From Amaurobius ferox (Eukaryota; Arthropoda; Arachnida; Araneae; Amaurobiidae), in the NCBI GenBank assembly GCA_951213105.1, contig OX578142.1, positions 120,747,354 to 120,811,353 on the forward strand: DNA of 64,000 bases, given 5' to 3'. Within the stretch, counting starts at the first letter, position 1. The number at the start of each line of letters is the position of its first letter. The position numbers and the translations under genes were made by a program. The notes beneath the pieces were generated by a model, which saw only the letters and a program-made list of their open reading frames with translations, made no database searches and was not told the DNA's origin. Of this stretch, positions 52,301 through 58,959 are shown piece after piece.

Positions 52301-55300
52301 ATGTTCCCAAAATTACAAGATAGACATAAAATGACATAGATTAAACAAAATATTTTTACTGGATTCCAATTTAGTACATATCATTAAAGTGTATAATTTA
52401 GTGTATATCATTAAATTCTTGTGTACATTTGACTAAAATGTGTCTGTTTTTATTGTGTGTATGTATGTGTATTTATTTAATGTGCATAAGCCATTCATAT
52501 GATTATTTCAACAAAGTAAGTAGTAGTAATTTTTCTTTTGGTCCTTAAAATCAGCAAAATCCTGAAATCTGCACAAACGTCTGGTCTCAAGCAGTGCGGA
52601 TATCAGGTTACCTACTGTACTATAGTATATTCTAGGTTATTTTACAAAATACAATAAGGTTTACCAAATTTCAATTGTTTATCAATTATCCTATACATAT
52701 TTATTTATGTATTCTCCATCTGCCTGGAGATGTATAATTTTTTCCTCCCTAAAAATATATCAAATTTATGTTATATAGAACATACTCACATCATGTTGCC
52801 TTTGTTTATGAAGATATTAAAAGTCACTTTTTGACAGGAGAATTTGCTATTTGCATCGAGTGGTATTTGAGAGTCCCGTACTTGTTGTTCCATAGTATTG
52901 GATAAATTGTCTTTACTAATGATCAATGTATTTGGGCTCTTCTATGTTTCTTGTCCACTCCTCTCTGAGTGACAGGATTATCTTCAATGTCAGAACATGC
53001 TGAATTTCTTTAATTTTCTTCATTACCTTAGGGTCCAAGTTTCAAACAAATTCAAGTATCGCCTCGAGCACCCACAGGAAGGATATGCCATTCCCCTCTT
53101 TTTGAGCAGGCAAACAGCTATAAGAGTATGTATCAGTTGACATATTCCTGTCAACATTTCTCCTCTTTCTTCACAGTAAACTGTATGAATTTGTGTTATA
53201 TCTCCTTCAATCATACTTTGATAATACTACATCATAGAATAAGAATTCACTATTCTGGATCAATTTTTACAATAATGTACTAAGCAATATAGTCCTGTGT
53301 AGCTATTTTAGAGCTAGTCCACAATGCTCGGTTTCATCTTTCAACATCTCGCAACATCTGACTTGAATTAAGCAGAAAATATAATTTTGTTCCCTCAACA
53401 GGTTTGCTTGTACAAAATAAGTGAATATTAGTACTTGGTGATTTACTAATGGTATTATAAAAAACAAAAGGTGTGAGCATAGCATAGAGCTAGAAGCTTG
53501 AAACCGACCTCTCGTACTGCAGTTCCAAGGTATTCTTTCAGTTCGAATTGCCCACTGCTGTGGCCACCTCTCCATTGCTAGGAGGTCAGAGGTCGAATCT
53601 TATTGGCTCTAGTACGAAACATGTCATTTTGCTTTTATTTTGTTTCCTCCATGTCACCATTCGTATGGGTATAAGGAATGTGCACTTGTTTTCTCATCAA
53701 GGGCATCGAATCTATTCGAAACATGATGTTCTCTGACAGGATTTTTGCAAATGGGGAAAATCTAAAGTTTGCATTTATTTTATTCCTTCTGTTTTATTAA
53801 ACATACCAGATAAAATGCTTTTATCATGACCATTACAGAAAATATCCAAGTCAAATTTAATTAGTAATAACTTAAAAATAAATATTTATATATGAAAGGT
53901 ATATTCAATACATACATTAATAAATGAAAAAATATATACTTACAAGTGTAATTATGGCACATTCAGCTGTAAGTTGAGCTGCATTAAACAATGTTCTTAC
54001 AAACCTATAAATACTTCGATGATCTGGATCTTTTTGATCACATTCATCCAAAATTTTATCTTTCTAAATAGAGAAAGCTTATTATACATTTCAAAAGAAA
54101 TATCTAAAGTCAAAAATAAATAAAAAGCAATGATTTATCCTAATATTAATTCTACAGAACTTAGAAATAATGAACTACTAGCAACTTTTAGATTGCTTTT
54201 TAGTTTAGAACATGGATGGTGAAAATAGGGTGAATGCATGCGATGCAGATGCATTGCTTGAGGTTAGTGATAAGCAGGTAACTGAGGGCAATAACATGTT
54301 TTTAACCTTTCTTCAAGGCATAGCATCATTTAGGGAGGATGAGACAGGGTAGGGTCATTGTCTCCCTCAAGCTCTGGCAAACCTTTTGCTTTCTCTTAAT
54401 TCTGGCTACAGAAGAAAAACTTCTAATATTTGTTGCTGTTTATCGGTATCTGATTCCCTGTGAAGAAAAATCAATTTTATCACTCCAGTCTTATAAAATA
54501 CCACCAGATAGACTTATCAAAATGTGCTCAATGCTATGATGGAGGCAGGCCCAGATATGGTCAATGAGATCTCTGGAGATTTTCCAGTGGGCCAAGCCCA
54601 TTGGGTTTAATATTTTCTCTTATCGATAATGTATACGACGGGCCAAAATTGACAGGGTTGATCATGTGCCTTTTCTTCAGGGTCAATCTTGAATCCTGGC
54701 TTGGATGGAGGATCAGTAATGAAAGGACAGTTTCCAGGTGTATAGAAAAATAAAATAAAAGAGATTGTACTTTATGCTCTCTATGTCCCCTGTTATGTTC
54801 AATGCCTAAATTTAAGTTTAGTTCATACTATAAAAGATATCCCTTTTCGATTTTGTCCAAAAATTGCATATCTTTGAAATTAATGCCAGTGCAAGATATG
54901 AACTTGTACAGGAAATAATGGCCTTATTATTATGTACCAAAAATCTCTGTGGCAGAAAATTATTCTGCTTTCTGCAACAAGTCTGACTAACACCAGAACC
55001 GTTCTGCAATACAATATTTTTAACAATAAAAATATTCTACACTAAATTTACAAATAACACAATTAGAACAGTAATACAAAAGTACTAATATATTACAAAA
55101 ATTTTGCTATCTATGTGACATATTGTGTATTATTTGTGGTTATTCAGAAACAAAATTTCATTTTTTATCTTTACAATTTAATGGGGTTTTTTCCAGAAGT
55201 TCGTCCAAACCTTTTGATAAGACTTGGTTTAAAAAAATACTGGTTTCAACAATGAAACATATTGGTATTATAATTAAATAAGAAATATCAAATCATGACT

Positions 55301-58300
55301 AATATGGCTTTAGAAATAATTTGATGATTTTGAAGTGAAATAAAATTCGAGTTTTTTATAGTGGAAGAAAAGAAAATGTTGCATGTGGATATGTTTTACA
55401 TCAATCAAAAGTATGTATTGCAAATAATAGGTTTTGCTTCAAAAATTTCTCACTCTTCACATTTTTGATATTTTAAATGATTTAGGGTCAGTTGATATAT
55501 TTATTTTTGTTAATACCAATGATACTTTACTAATTAGCAAAAGATTATGGACCTGTATGGTTTAAATTTTATTTAATCAAACTTATTCTGTTTTCAACTT
55601 TTGTACTATTTAAACGATTCAGAATTCAGCTCCATAATTAAAGGATATTTGTTCATTTTTCATCATTTATAATGATCTTTATCAAAGTTATCATTTCTAT
55701 ATATATTTTCCATTCACTTTTCAAAATTTTTAATGACTATTAGCTGTTTTAAAAATCCATGCTCATATATACATATTGCAAAATTCAGCCACTATTATTT
55801 TTCACTATTTTCATATCTGCCGATATATATATTTACACTTAGATTCCTATTTTAAAACTTTTTCTCTTGTTATTTCTCGCTAGTTTTACATTTTTCCATA
55901 TTTTATAATCATCTATTTCTGCTATGCAAAATTATTTTAATTGAAGTTTTCATATTTTAGGGCTATTTTGTATTTTCCAATTTTTCTGGATTCCATTACT
56001 TTTAGCATTAAATTTTTTTCTATTGTTTATTTCTTGTTATACATTTTCTCATATTATTTTATAATCATCCATTTCTGTTGTTACAAAATACTCAAATTGG
56101 AGTATTTTATATTTTAGAACTATTTCATATTTTCGAATTATTCTGCATGTCATGATTTTTAGCAATTCTTTTCAAATTGATAAGAGTTCAAATATTTATT
56201 TTACAATGAAAATGTTCTGAAGGGATTATAATGAAAGGAAAAATAAATTCCTCATTCAAATTTTAAAAGTATTTATTCAAAGATGAATAAGTTCTACATT
56301 TTAATTAATAGATATCATAAATTATTAATGAAAAAAAACAAATTGTACTTTCAAAGATGCTGAAATGCAAAAAGAAAAAGAAAATGTCAGCCCTAAATTT
56401 TTTCACTGTAAAACATGTGATTGCAATGCACATATGTTACCTATTTTTTAAACTATACAATGACATAACAGCACTCTGCATTCCATGAAGCCACATTGAT
56501 TGCTGTAAGAGGTCAGGTCAAAAAGTATCCAACCTTTTATCATTGCGGCAACAGATTGCAGTATGTGAACGGAACTAATAAATCATTTGACCTTGTACTC
56601 TACAGCGCATATGGGATTTTTTCCTTCACTGCTCTGCAATTCAGCCACTGTCAGGCAGTTGTGATAATAGTATGTGTTGATCAAAGGATCTGCATTAAAT
56701 TTTGCCAGAAACTTGGTGATGTACAGTCAGAGACAATTGAAAAGATAAAGAGGGCTTTAGTAATGAAGCAAAAAGTGTTACACAGATTAAAGAGTGGTAT
56801 TGTCATTTCAAAAATGGTCAAACATCAGTCGAGAGTGATGGACGTTCTGGCAGGCCCTCGACTCAACCAGCAGAAATCCCCAAAATAATCAAAGAAGTAC
56901 GATGAAAAGTGATGGAAGATGGTAGAGTAACAATTAAGAGAGATTGAGAGTGAAGTAGGAATTTAATTTTCTGTATCAAACAATTCTCACTGACGATCTT
57001 TGCATGCACCATGTTACCGCAAAATTCGTTCCAAGATTTCTCCCTTATGATTGGAAAGAAAAATGCTTGCAAGTTGTGTGTGACATGCTGGAATGTGCCA
57101 ATGCTAATTCTGATTTTATGAAAATAATCATAACTGTAGATGAGTCCTGGGTCTATAGTTATGACCCGGAGACAAAGGTATTGTCATTTCAATTGAAAAT
57201 GCCAGTCTCTATGACCAATGAATGCATGCATATGACAGCATTATTAATTGGAATGTTTCAGATGATATAACTTTATCTGATCATTGTTTAATTATGTCCT
57301 CTGTGAAAGGTCTCTCAAGATCAGTGACAACAGGTAGGAACCCAAGGCAAACAAATTGGGATTTCTACAAAGATCTCCATACCAGGACTGTGGGTCAATT
57401 TGGCAAGTATTCTTCGGTAGCTGACTTAGATTTGGCTGTTGACCAGTTGCAACAGGCCATTATCCTGTCATACTACCAGAACTGTAAGGCCATCAAAGCT
57501 GACTCCCCAAGGTTAGTCCCTTGGTAGTCGAAAGAGCTCTGCTGTCTCCATGGCAAATGTAGAAGATTCTTTAATAGAGTCAAAAAGAGTGGTAAGTGGC
57601 AGATTTACAAGACTGCCCTTACCTTCTATAATAAGGCTGTTAGAGAATCCAAGAGAAATTACTGTGATGGTATAAAGGACATTTCTGCCACTGCCAAACT
57701 GGTAAAAATCAAGTCTAAGGACAGAAATTACAGACTAAGCACCGTTAAGTTACTTAATGGTAAGTTCCCTAAAACTAGGGAGGGGACACTTGCTGAATTA
57801 TTTAGGGTTCACTTCCAGTTTCAAAGATGAATAGCTAGAAAACTATTCCTATTGCTTGTTCCACTTCTATTTGTGACAGTAGCTAGTGGAGTATTGCTAA
57901 GAATGTGGTCACTCTTAACAGGGTTGATTGGGCAATTAATTCTTTTAAATCCTATAAAACCCCGAGTATTGATGGCATTACTCCGATTCTTCGCAAGGAG
58001 GGAATTCAGGTGCTTGCTTCCATTCTCTGTAGGATCTACAAAGCCTGTATTGCCTTTGGACACATACCAACTGTCTGGAGGCATATTAAGGTCATTTTTA
58101 TTCTCAAGATTGGGAAAGATAACTATTATGAGCAGGGATACAGTCTAAACTTCCATACATAAGGGAATTTTGTCAAAATCTTCTAAAATTTAGAAGATTT
58201 CACATATTTTTAGGGAAAGCAGGAGAATTCTAAAAATTTGTGAAGGTTTGCAGATCAGATATGAGATGGAAATGGTTCCTGAGTTAAGGGGACCTATCAA

Positions 58301-58959
58301 ATTGTTTTATCTTTTAGAAATTAGGAGTGACACATATGATAATACTATTGCTTGCAGGCTGTAGGATGTGGAGAAATGCGAGTTTCTTGCCTGGATTTAC
58401 CAATCCAGCAACTTTGACAGGGACATGGTTGGAAAGGAAATCAGATGTCACTGAACTTTTATGGCGAGTAAACATCCAAACAATATCAGAACATTTACTA
58501 TATTATCTATTCTTAGAGTCTATCTGTTTGGGCTTTTATTCTGCAGATATTCAATTTATTATTGGATTTATTCAAATTAAAATATCATACACATTTACCT
58601 GGAATATGATTTAAAAGGTGAAAATCTCTTGCAAGTGATTATAAAAAATAATATATTGTCTACTTAGGGAACTTTCTAAGCAAATAAAAAAAAAATTATT
58701 TTTTAATTCCTTTTAAATATTACATAAAAATTCAAATACTTACAGAGTACTAGAAATATTTAATACTTACAGAGAGGGGGTGCAATTTTTCATCAAAAAT
58801 TTCAAGTGTCCTATTAGAAGTTCTGTTTCGAATGTGATAATATATGGCAAGTGTAACACATTTGATAGTATTTTTTAAGTTAGGTTGACTGACTGTGCTA
58901 TCATCTAAATATATTGTAGAACATGAACTTGATTTCTTCAATGGTCTTGCTTCTAGTAG
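16873..58959 (-). CDS. CCNY: Cyclin Y, C-terminal five exons of the gene (partial)
   Basis: Cyclin Y is an atypical cyclin that is membrane-anchored in animals through N-terminal lipidation. It partners PFTAIRE/PCTAIRE kinases (CDK14, CDK16), and with CDK14 phosphorylates the Wnt co-receptor LRP6. The five exons join at 58771, 53944, 40629 and 28501 with GTAAGT donors and AG acceptors and keep one reading frame (phases 0, 0, 2, 0). They yield about 251 residues ending in a stop at 16873-16875. Landmarks in order are [51 protein letters not shown] and [16 protein letters not shown], all nearly identical to the animal family. Serine sites around SSCST and RKWSSLDN match the positions where 14-3-3 binds the human protein. 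The human protein is about 341 residues, so roughly 90 N-terminal residues lie beyond 64000. Introns are 4.7-13.1 kb and full of transposons. Confidence 0.95.
18840..19430. other. GC-richer block of unknown origin within intron
   Basis: This block is visibly richer in G and C than the surrounding intron, with phrases such as CCCCAGCATGATACCATC and CCCATCCCACTCCATCC. Only short frames occur on either strand (18939-19169 plus, 19198-19389 minus) and neither resembles a known protein. It may be an old retroelement fragment. Confidence 0.3.
19978..20846. mobile_element. Long inverted-repeat element A, TACAGGGTGTCC ends
   Basis: The left arm starts TACAGGGTGTCCAGTGCTAT and the right end, on the minus strand, TACAGGGTATCCAGTGCTAT. 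The arms, about 270 bp each, match inwards (for example TATTTAGGGAAATCATCCTCATAC against its complement near 20630) around a ~320-bp unrelated centre. TA at each tip suggests a Tc1/mariner-type non-autonomous element. No transposase is present. Confidence 0.75.
20847..21684. mobile_element. Long inverted-repeat element B, directly abutting A
   Basis: The left end is TACAGGGTGTCCCAAAAAGA; the right end on the minus strand is TACAGGGTGTCCCAAAAACA. The arms match over about 250 bp, for example CCCCCTTAGACAAATTTGGT near 21009 against its complement near 21502. The interior has no coding potential. It begins at the base after element A ends, so the two form a tip-to-tip tandem. Confidence 0.75.
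21855..21884. repeat. (TA)n microsatellite
   Basis: Perfect TA dinucleotide run. Confidence 0.9.
22075..22159. mobile_element. 57-bp micro-insertion with 14-bp target duplication
   Basis: AATGACAAGTTTGT occurs at 22075-22088 and 22146-22159. The 57 bp between is much richer in GC than its surroundings (CACTCGACTCGCCCAACGG). On the minus strand it contains GGGCGAGTCGAGTGGTCTGA, vaguely like a tRNA 5' region with box A. It is probably a severely truncated SINE or other LINE-mobilised fragment. Confidence 0.5.
22421..22561. repeat. Two (TA)n tracts with short spacer
   Basis: TA runs at about 22421-22462 and 22505-22561, separated by about 42 bp of unique sequence. Confidence 0.9.
22861..24662. 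mobile_element. hAT-type non-autonomous transposon with 8-bp duplication
   Basis: The left end reads CAGTGGCAGCTCGTGCCC and the right end, on the minus strand, CAGTGGCAGCTCGTGATC. The flanking 8-mer AAGTTATC is identical at 22853-22860 and 24663-24670. An 8-bp duplication plus CAGTGG ends is diagnostic of the hAT superfamily. The 1.8-kb interior shows no transposase and includes a strong hairpin (23023-23102). Confidence 0.88.
23023..23102. repeat. Near-perfect 34-bp inverted repeat (hairpin)
   Basis: TAGTGCTGCCATCTTGTAAC at the left arm pairs with its complement ending at 23102. The 34-bp arms have three mismatches around a 12-bp loop. It lies inside the hAT element and could itself be a small nested MITE. 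Confidence 0.8.
25420..26180. repeat. Degenerate minisatellite, 28-40 bp units
   Basis: The core phrase CTAAAATTTGTGATTTTATA recurs throughout. Near-identical 29-31-bp units occur at 25571-25650 (AAAATTCATGATTTTTATGA) and at 25830-25970 (with TATACAATCACT). Spacing widens and units diverge towards both edges. No coding role is seen. Confidence 0.75.
27022..28095. mobile_element. Long inverted-repeat element C with a SINE fragment in its loop
   Basis: The left end is TACAGGGTATTCTAAAAACA; the right end on the minus strand begins AGAGGGTGTCCCAAAAACAT. The arms match over about 300 bp, including ACTAATAAGGTGATGTACA near 27238 and its complement near 27863. The centre contains a GC-rich SINE fragment (27585-27765). 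The element shares its arms with the copy at 46385-46976. Confidence 0.75.
27585..27765 (-). mobile_element. 5'-truncated SINE fragment
   Basis: On the minus strand it reads GGAAGGAGGGTGTGGTCCC, TGTAGATGTCTCCCCCCACT and GTTCTAGTCTAAATTGGGTG, and then a CAAACAGTTACCTTTTACC tail. These match the 3' body of the full SINE at 35177-35440. The tRNA-like head is missing. Confidence 0.65.
28501..28663 (-). CDS. CCNY: CCNY coding exon d
   Basis: 163 nt; the first base completes the Met codon split by the intron. It encodes the end of the cyclin box: [30 protein letters not shown] and [11 protein letters not shown]. This block is among the most conserved in cyclin Y proteins. The acceptor is TTTGTAG and the donor GAA|GTAAGT. 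Confidence 0.95.
29030..29960 (+). repeat. Dispersed repeat, copy 1 (about 0.9 kb)
   Basis: Shares ordered similarity with 41740-42690 in the same orientation. Both have TATGCTCTCCAA near the start, and near the end TAACAAAATTTTAG, a GG[AT]C-type word, then ATTCCACA.ATGC.GTGATT. Divergence is high, so the family is old. An internal ~75-bp duplication repeats ACAAAATTTTAGTGGACCGA / ACAAAATTTTAGCGGACCGA. Confidence 0.5.
30098..30370. repeat. Tandem repeat, period 100 bp, about 2.7 units
   Basis: Unit starts are at 30098 (ACAGACTTTTGCATTGTTG), 30198 (ACAGACTTTTGCTTTGTTG) and 30298 (AAATCTTTTGTTTATTGTC). Each unit ends in a GGAAAT.GAGGAAAT-type block. Open frames of 147 codons (minus, 29883-30326) and 68 codons (plus) cross it, but there is no sign of a real protein. 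Confidence 0.8.
31281..31760 (+). repeat. Dispersed repeat family X, copy 1
   Basis: Nearly the same sequence as 38745-39262 in inverted orientation, for example GGGTTCAATGGATGTATTTC and CATTCCCATATGTCCCAC here. Family unknown and no open frame. Confidence 0.75.
32000..32036. repeat. (TTA)n microsatellite
   Basis: About 12 uninterrupted ATT/TTA units. Confidence 0.95.
32152..33456 (-). mobile_element. mariner transposon (1.3 kb) inserted in a TA run
   Basis: The left end reads AAGGTAGGATCAAAAACTTC; the right end on the minus strand reads AAGGTAGGATCAAAATGTTT. TA repeats lie at each tip, as expected for TA-targeted mariners. The length and single minus-strand transposase frame are typical of a complete mariner. 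Confidence 0.9.
32285..33258 (-). pseudogene. mariner transposase (DD34D) pseudogene
   Basis: Start [14 protein letters not shown] (33258) is the usual mariner N-terminus. A helix-turn-helix region with [19 protein letters not shown] and a linker follow, then [17 protein letters not shown]. The first catalytic Asp lies in [32 protein letters not shown] and RKRP follow. The second Asp (L-Q-H-D-T-A-P, codon at 32508-32510) is readable only in another frame. The third lies in [19 protein letters not shown] (Asp codon 32414-32416). The frame ends QECF then TAG at 32285-32287. Three or more frameshifts and several stops in the N-terminal part make it inactive. About 11 bp are missing between the second and third Asp. 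Confidence 0.9.
33455..33540. repeat. Compound (TA)n(GA)n microsatellite
   Basis: A TA run of about 36 bp passes into a GA-rich run of about 50 bp, immediately beside the mariner's right end. Reading across it creates spurious serine/leucine/tyrosine-rich frames on the minus strand. Confidence 0.95.
35177..35440 (+). mobile_element. tRNA-derived SINE with AAATGGA target duplication
   Basis: AAATGGA occurs at 35170-35176 and 35441-35447. The head has pol III promoter-like boxes: TAGACTTATGG (box A, 35192-35202) and AGTTCGATTCC (box B, 35235-35245). The body holds GGAAAGGAGGGTTCGGCCC and CCAGTCTAAACTGGGTGAC. There is no poly-A tail; the end is ACCTTACATCTTCGAGTAGG. It inserted between the gag-like piece and GAG-pre-integrase of the copia element. 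Confidence 0.8.
35448..37150 (+). pseudogene. copia pol pseudogene (integrase and reverse transcriptase)
   Basis: [16 protein letters not shown] marks the GAG-pre-integrase domain. The integrase core follows with PIELV, GAKYY, the frame 35734-35940 ([37 protein letters not shown]) and VFG-like [20 protein letters not shown]. Reverse transcriptase appears from about 36700 as [20 protein letters not shown] and [20 protein letters not shown], then ARLVAEG, a stop, and TYDEVFSPV. It then jumps to [20 protein letters not shown], so the central catalytic YVDD part is deleted. RNase H is absent. Confidence 0.85.
37402..38000 (+). repeat. Candidate 3' LTR of the copia element
   Basis: Starts TGTTAGAAAGTTC directly after a purine stretch and ends CCTAATAACA, so it has TG...CA termini. 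It contains TATAAATA at 37652-37659 and 37671-37678 in a 19-bp tandem duplication, followed by a plausible initiation region CTCTGTAGTCAATC. The exact 3' boundary is inferred because the 5' LTR is not present for comparison. Confidence 0.6.
37650..37690 (+). promoter_or_regulatory. Duplicated TATA box in the LTR
   Basis: GGTATAAATAGGAGTA is present twice, 19 bp apart, the usual TATA context of an LTR promoter. The second copy is followed by GTGTCTCTGTAGTCAATC. Confidence 0.55.
38745..39262 (-). repeat. Dispersed repeat family X, copy 2 (inverted)
   Basis: Complement of 31281-31760 over nearly its whole length, for example GTGGGACATATGGGAATG and GCATTGAACCCTATCAGG. One edge carries (CTGT)n. 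Copies 1 and 2 lie 7 kb apart in opposite orientation within one intron. Confidence 0.75.
40629..40795 (-). CDS. CCNY: CCNY coding exon c
   Basis: 167 nt, phase 0 start and phase 2 end (the Met codon is split AT|G). It encodes the core cyclin box: [13 protein letters not shown], then [19 protein letters not shown] and [18 protein letters not shown]. The acceptor is TATAG and the donor GACAT|GTAAGT. Confidence 0.97.
41740..42690 (+). repeat. Dispersed repeat, copy 2 (about 0.9 kb)
   Basis: Partner of 29030-29960: TTTATGCTCTCCAATGTATT near 41808, GTGCATAAAAAGCACAGTAA near 41930 and TAACAAAATTTTAGTAGGTC near 42404. Ancient, non-coding, same orientation. Confidence 0.5.
42998..43230. repeat. Duplicated module with long (TA)n tracts
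   Basis: TATCAATAATTATAAGAAA, a TA run and ATTTGGAGGGTGGAGGAAT occur in this order twice (from about 43000 and about 43139). The first TA run is about 90 bp, the second about 30 bp. Confidence 0.8.
43663..44892 (-). mobile_element. Second piggyBac-family relic with TTAA sites
   Basis: TTAA at 43663-43666 and 44889-44892. The ends just inside are CCAGTTCACGACCAG (left) and CCTGTTCAGGACCAG (right, minus strand). The ends differ from those of the element at 9887, so this is another family. The minus strand carries a transposase relic. Confidence 0.85.
44050..44500 (-). pseudogene. piggyBac transposase pseudogene with internal deletion
   Basis: On the minus strand, [20 protein letters not shown] and [15 protein letters not shown] match the conserved region around the first catalytic Asp. 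Within about 300 bp the sequence then reaches [17 protein letters not shown], the cysteine-rich zinc-binding tail that normally lies several hundred residues later. Between them are short stretches with stops. The catalytic centre is therefore mostly lost while the C-terminal DNA-binding tail and both ends remain. Confidence 0.8.
46385..46976. mobile_element. Inverted-repeat element C, second copy, interrupted by a MITE
   Basis: Ends TACAGTATGTCCCCAAAACA and, on the minus strand, TACAGAGTGTCCCAAAAACA. The body matches the right arm of 27022-28095 (GGGACTTTTTATGATAAAAT, GTGTATGGGGCACATTTTAC). The left arm is much shorter than in that copy. Confidence 0.75.
46858..46936. mobile_element. 71-bp piggyBac-type MITE in a TTAA site
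   Basis: Left flank CTAA (46858-46861, mutated TTAA) and right flank TTAA (46933-46936). The insert starts CACTTTCAGGACGGTCGAC and on the minus strand CCCTTTCTGGATGGCAGTC. The left half resembles the subterminal region of the piggyBac relic at 9887 (GTGCCC and TATTCAAG words in the same order). The sister repeat at 27022-28095 has the uninterrupted CAATATTTAAGGAATAAAAG. Confidence 0.75.
47235..47891. repeat. Tandem satellite, about 165-bp units, four copies
   Basis: CAATATTTAG occurs at 47331, 47490, 47661 and 47825 (spacings 159, 171, 164). Each unit has ATTAACCAGAATATGAAAAT, GATGGA.ATGGATGGAAAAA and a GGTGATTCACGGAAACATAA-type block. Confidence 0.85.
48240..48570. repeat. TGTGAC/GTCACA palindromic word cluster
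   Basis: At least 13 copies of TGTGAC or its complement GTCACA fall in about 330 bp on both strands, plus many one-base variants (TGTAAC, ATGACA) and one perfect TGTGACGTCACA. The spacing is irregular, so it is not a simple tandem repeat. It lies inside the LTR-like block, downstream of its TATA box. Confidence 0.7.
48610..48706. mobile_element. 67-bp micro-insertion with 15-bp target duplication
   Basis: AAATAGCAGAGTTGT occurs at 48610-48624 and 48692-48706. The insert contains CTCTGGTCGATGTGCTGGGC and a GGCTC/GAGCC hairpin, but no poly-A. It may be the remnant of a SINE. Confidence 0.5.
48945..49310. repeat. Satellite resumption and two further duplications
   Basis: Satellite phrases resume at 48940-49000. 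Then a ~110-bp unit (TATTTATTACTTTCATGAAAA / TATTTATTACTGTCATGAAAA) is present twice. After it a ~50-bp unit (TTTGATTTGATTGGCATTACC) occurs twice, at about 49207 and 49257. Confidence 0.7.
51714..52618 (+). mobile_element. Second pogo/Tigger-type relic (0.9 kb)
   Basis: The left end is AGTAGGTGACCTCATATCTG; the right end on the minus strand is AGTAGGTAACCTGATATCCG. Between them lies the C-terminal part of a pogo-type transposase. Confidence 0.7.
51880..52330 (+). pseudogene. pogo/Tigger transposase C-terminal fragment
   Basis: The open piece 52057-52245 reads [18 protein letters not shown], an acidic run and [20 protein letters not shown]. This matches the acidic tail and helical end (DDEIV..V, then A.....ALRYLEQQ) of pogo-superfamily transposases. 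Upstream, acidic residues with stops continue the match. The DNA-binding and DDE domains are absent. Confidence 0.6.
52619..53943. other. Intron segment with GC-richer patches, possible SINE at about 53540-53640
   Basis: At 53545-53605 the order GTGGCCACCTCTCC then AGAGGTCGAATCTT loosely resembles pol III boxes A and B of a tRNA-derived SINE. Frames at 53023-53214 and 53303-53575 (minus) match nothing I know. Confidence 0.3.
53944..54063 (-). CDS. CCNY: CCNY coding exon b
   Basis: 120 nt, exactly 40 codons, phase 0 at both ends: [17 protein letters not shown], then [18 protein letters not shown] and IITL. The [18 protein letters not shown] block is a signature of cyclin Y. The acceptor is TATTTAG and the donor CTT|GTAAGT. 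The first ~17 residues are the variable linker after HPLS. Confidence 0.96.
55870..56190. repeat. Tandem duplication, period 156 bp
   Basis: ATAATCATCTATTTCTG at 55905 recurs as ATAATCATCCATTTCTG at 56061. The flanking CATATTTTAGGGCTATTTTG / TATATTTTAGAACTATTTCA blocks have the same offset. A weaker earlier unit may begin near 55740. Confidence 0.65.
56508..57215 (+). pseudogene. mariner transposase, 5' half (second mariner family)
   Basis: The left end GAGGTCAGGTCAAAAAGTAT resembles mariner termini. The frame reads [20 protein letters not shown], the N-terminal helix-turn-helix region, with a degraded second half. After several frame changes comes [17 protein letters not shown] sequence (57008), [20 protein letters not shown] and the first catalytic motif [19 protein letters not shown]. 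The match ends abruptly near 57215, where LINE sequence starts, so the second and third catalytic residues are missing. Confidence 0.75.
57216..58145 (+). pseudogene. Non-LTR retrotransposon (LINE, jockey/R1-like) fragment
   Basis: First comes the end of the endonuclease domain: [14 protein letters not shown] (57252), with the SDH motif conserved in LINE endonucleases. The spacer follows ([39 protein letters not shown]), then a stop-laden stretch. From about 57905 is the start of reverse transcriptase: [19 protein letters not shown] and [18 protein letters not shown]. The sequence is lost before the FADD catalytic motif. Both ends are truncated. The clade is judged only from the look of these motifs. 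Confidence 0.75.
58771..58959 (-). CDS. CCNY: CCNY coding exon a (first in window)
   Basis: 189 nt, 63 codons, phase 0: [28 protein letters not shown], then [19 protein letters not shown] and [11 protein letters not shown]. This covers the 14-3-3-type serine site and the start of the cyclin box. The acceptor is TATTTTAG (58960-58961) and the donor CTCTCT|GTAAGTATT. A near-identical donor string CTCT|GTAAGTATT lies 27 nt downstream. Confidence 0.96.

Larger units (their letters stand above)
40796..53943 (-). other. CCNY: CCNY intron between exons b and c (13.1 kb)
   Basis: Contains dispersed repeat copy 2, TA tracts, a piggyBac relic, the nested MITE, a split satellite and a pogo relic. 44900-46380 and 49200-51700 are AT-rich with no recognised gene. 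A hAT-like single end (CAGTGGCATAACTAGACTTT on the minus strand) lies near 45350, and an A/T-rich Tigger-like end near 41633. Confidence 0.8.
54064..58770 (-). other. CCNY: CCNY intron between exons a and b (4.7 kb)
   Basis: Contains a GC-richer unknown block (54190-54760), a ~156-bp tandem duplication (about 55740-56190), a mariner/LINE composite (56508-58145), and an unrecognised block at 58240-58500 that reads [20 protein letters not shown] on the plus strand. Confidence 0.8.
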
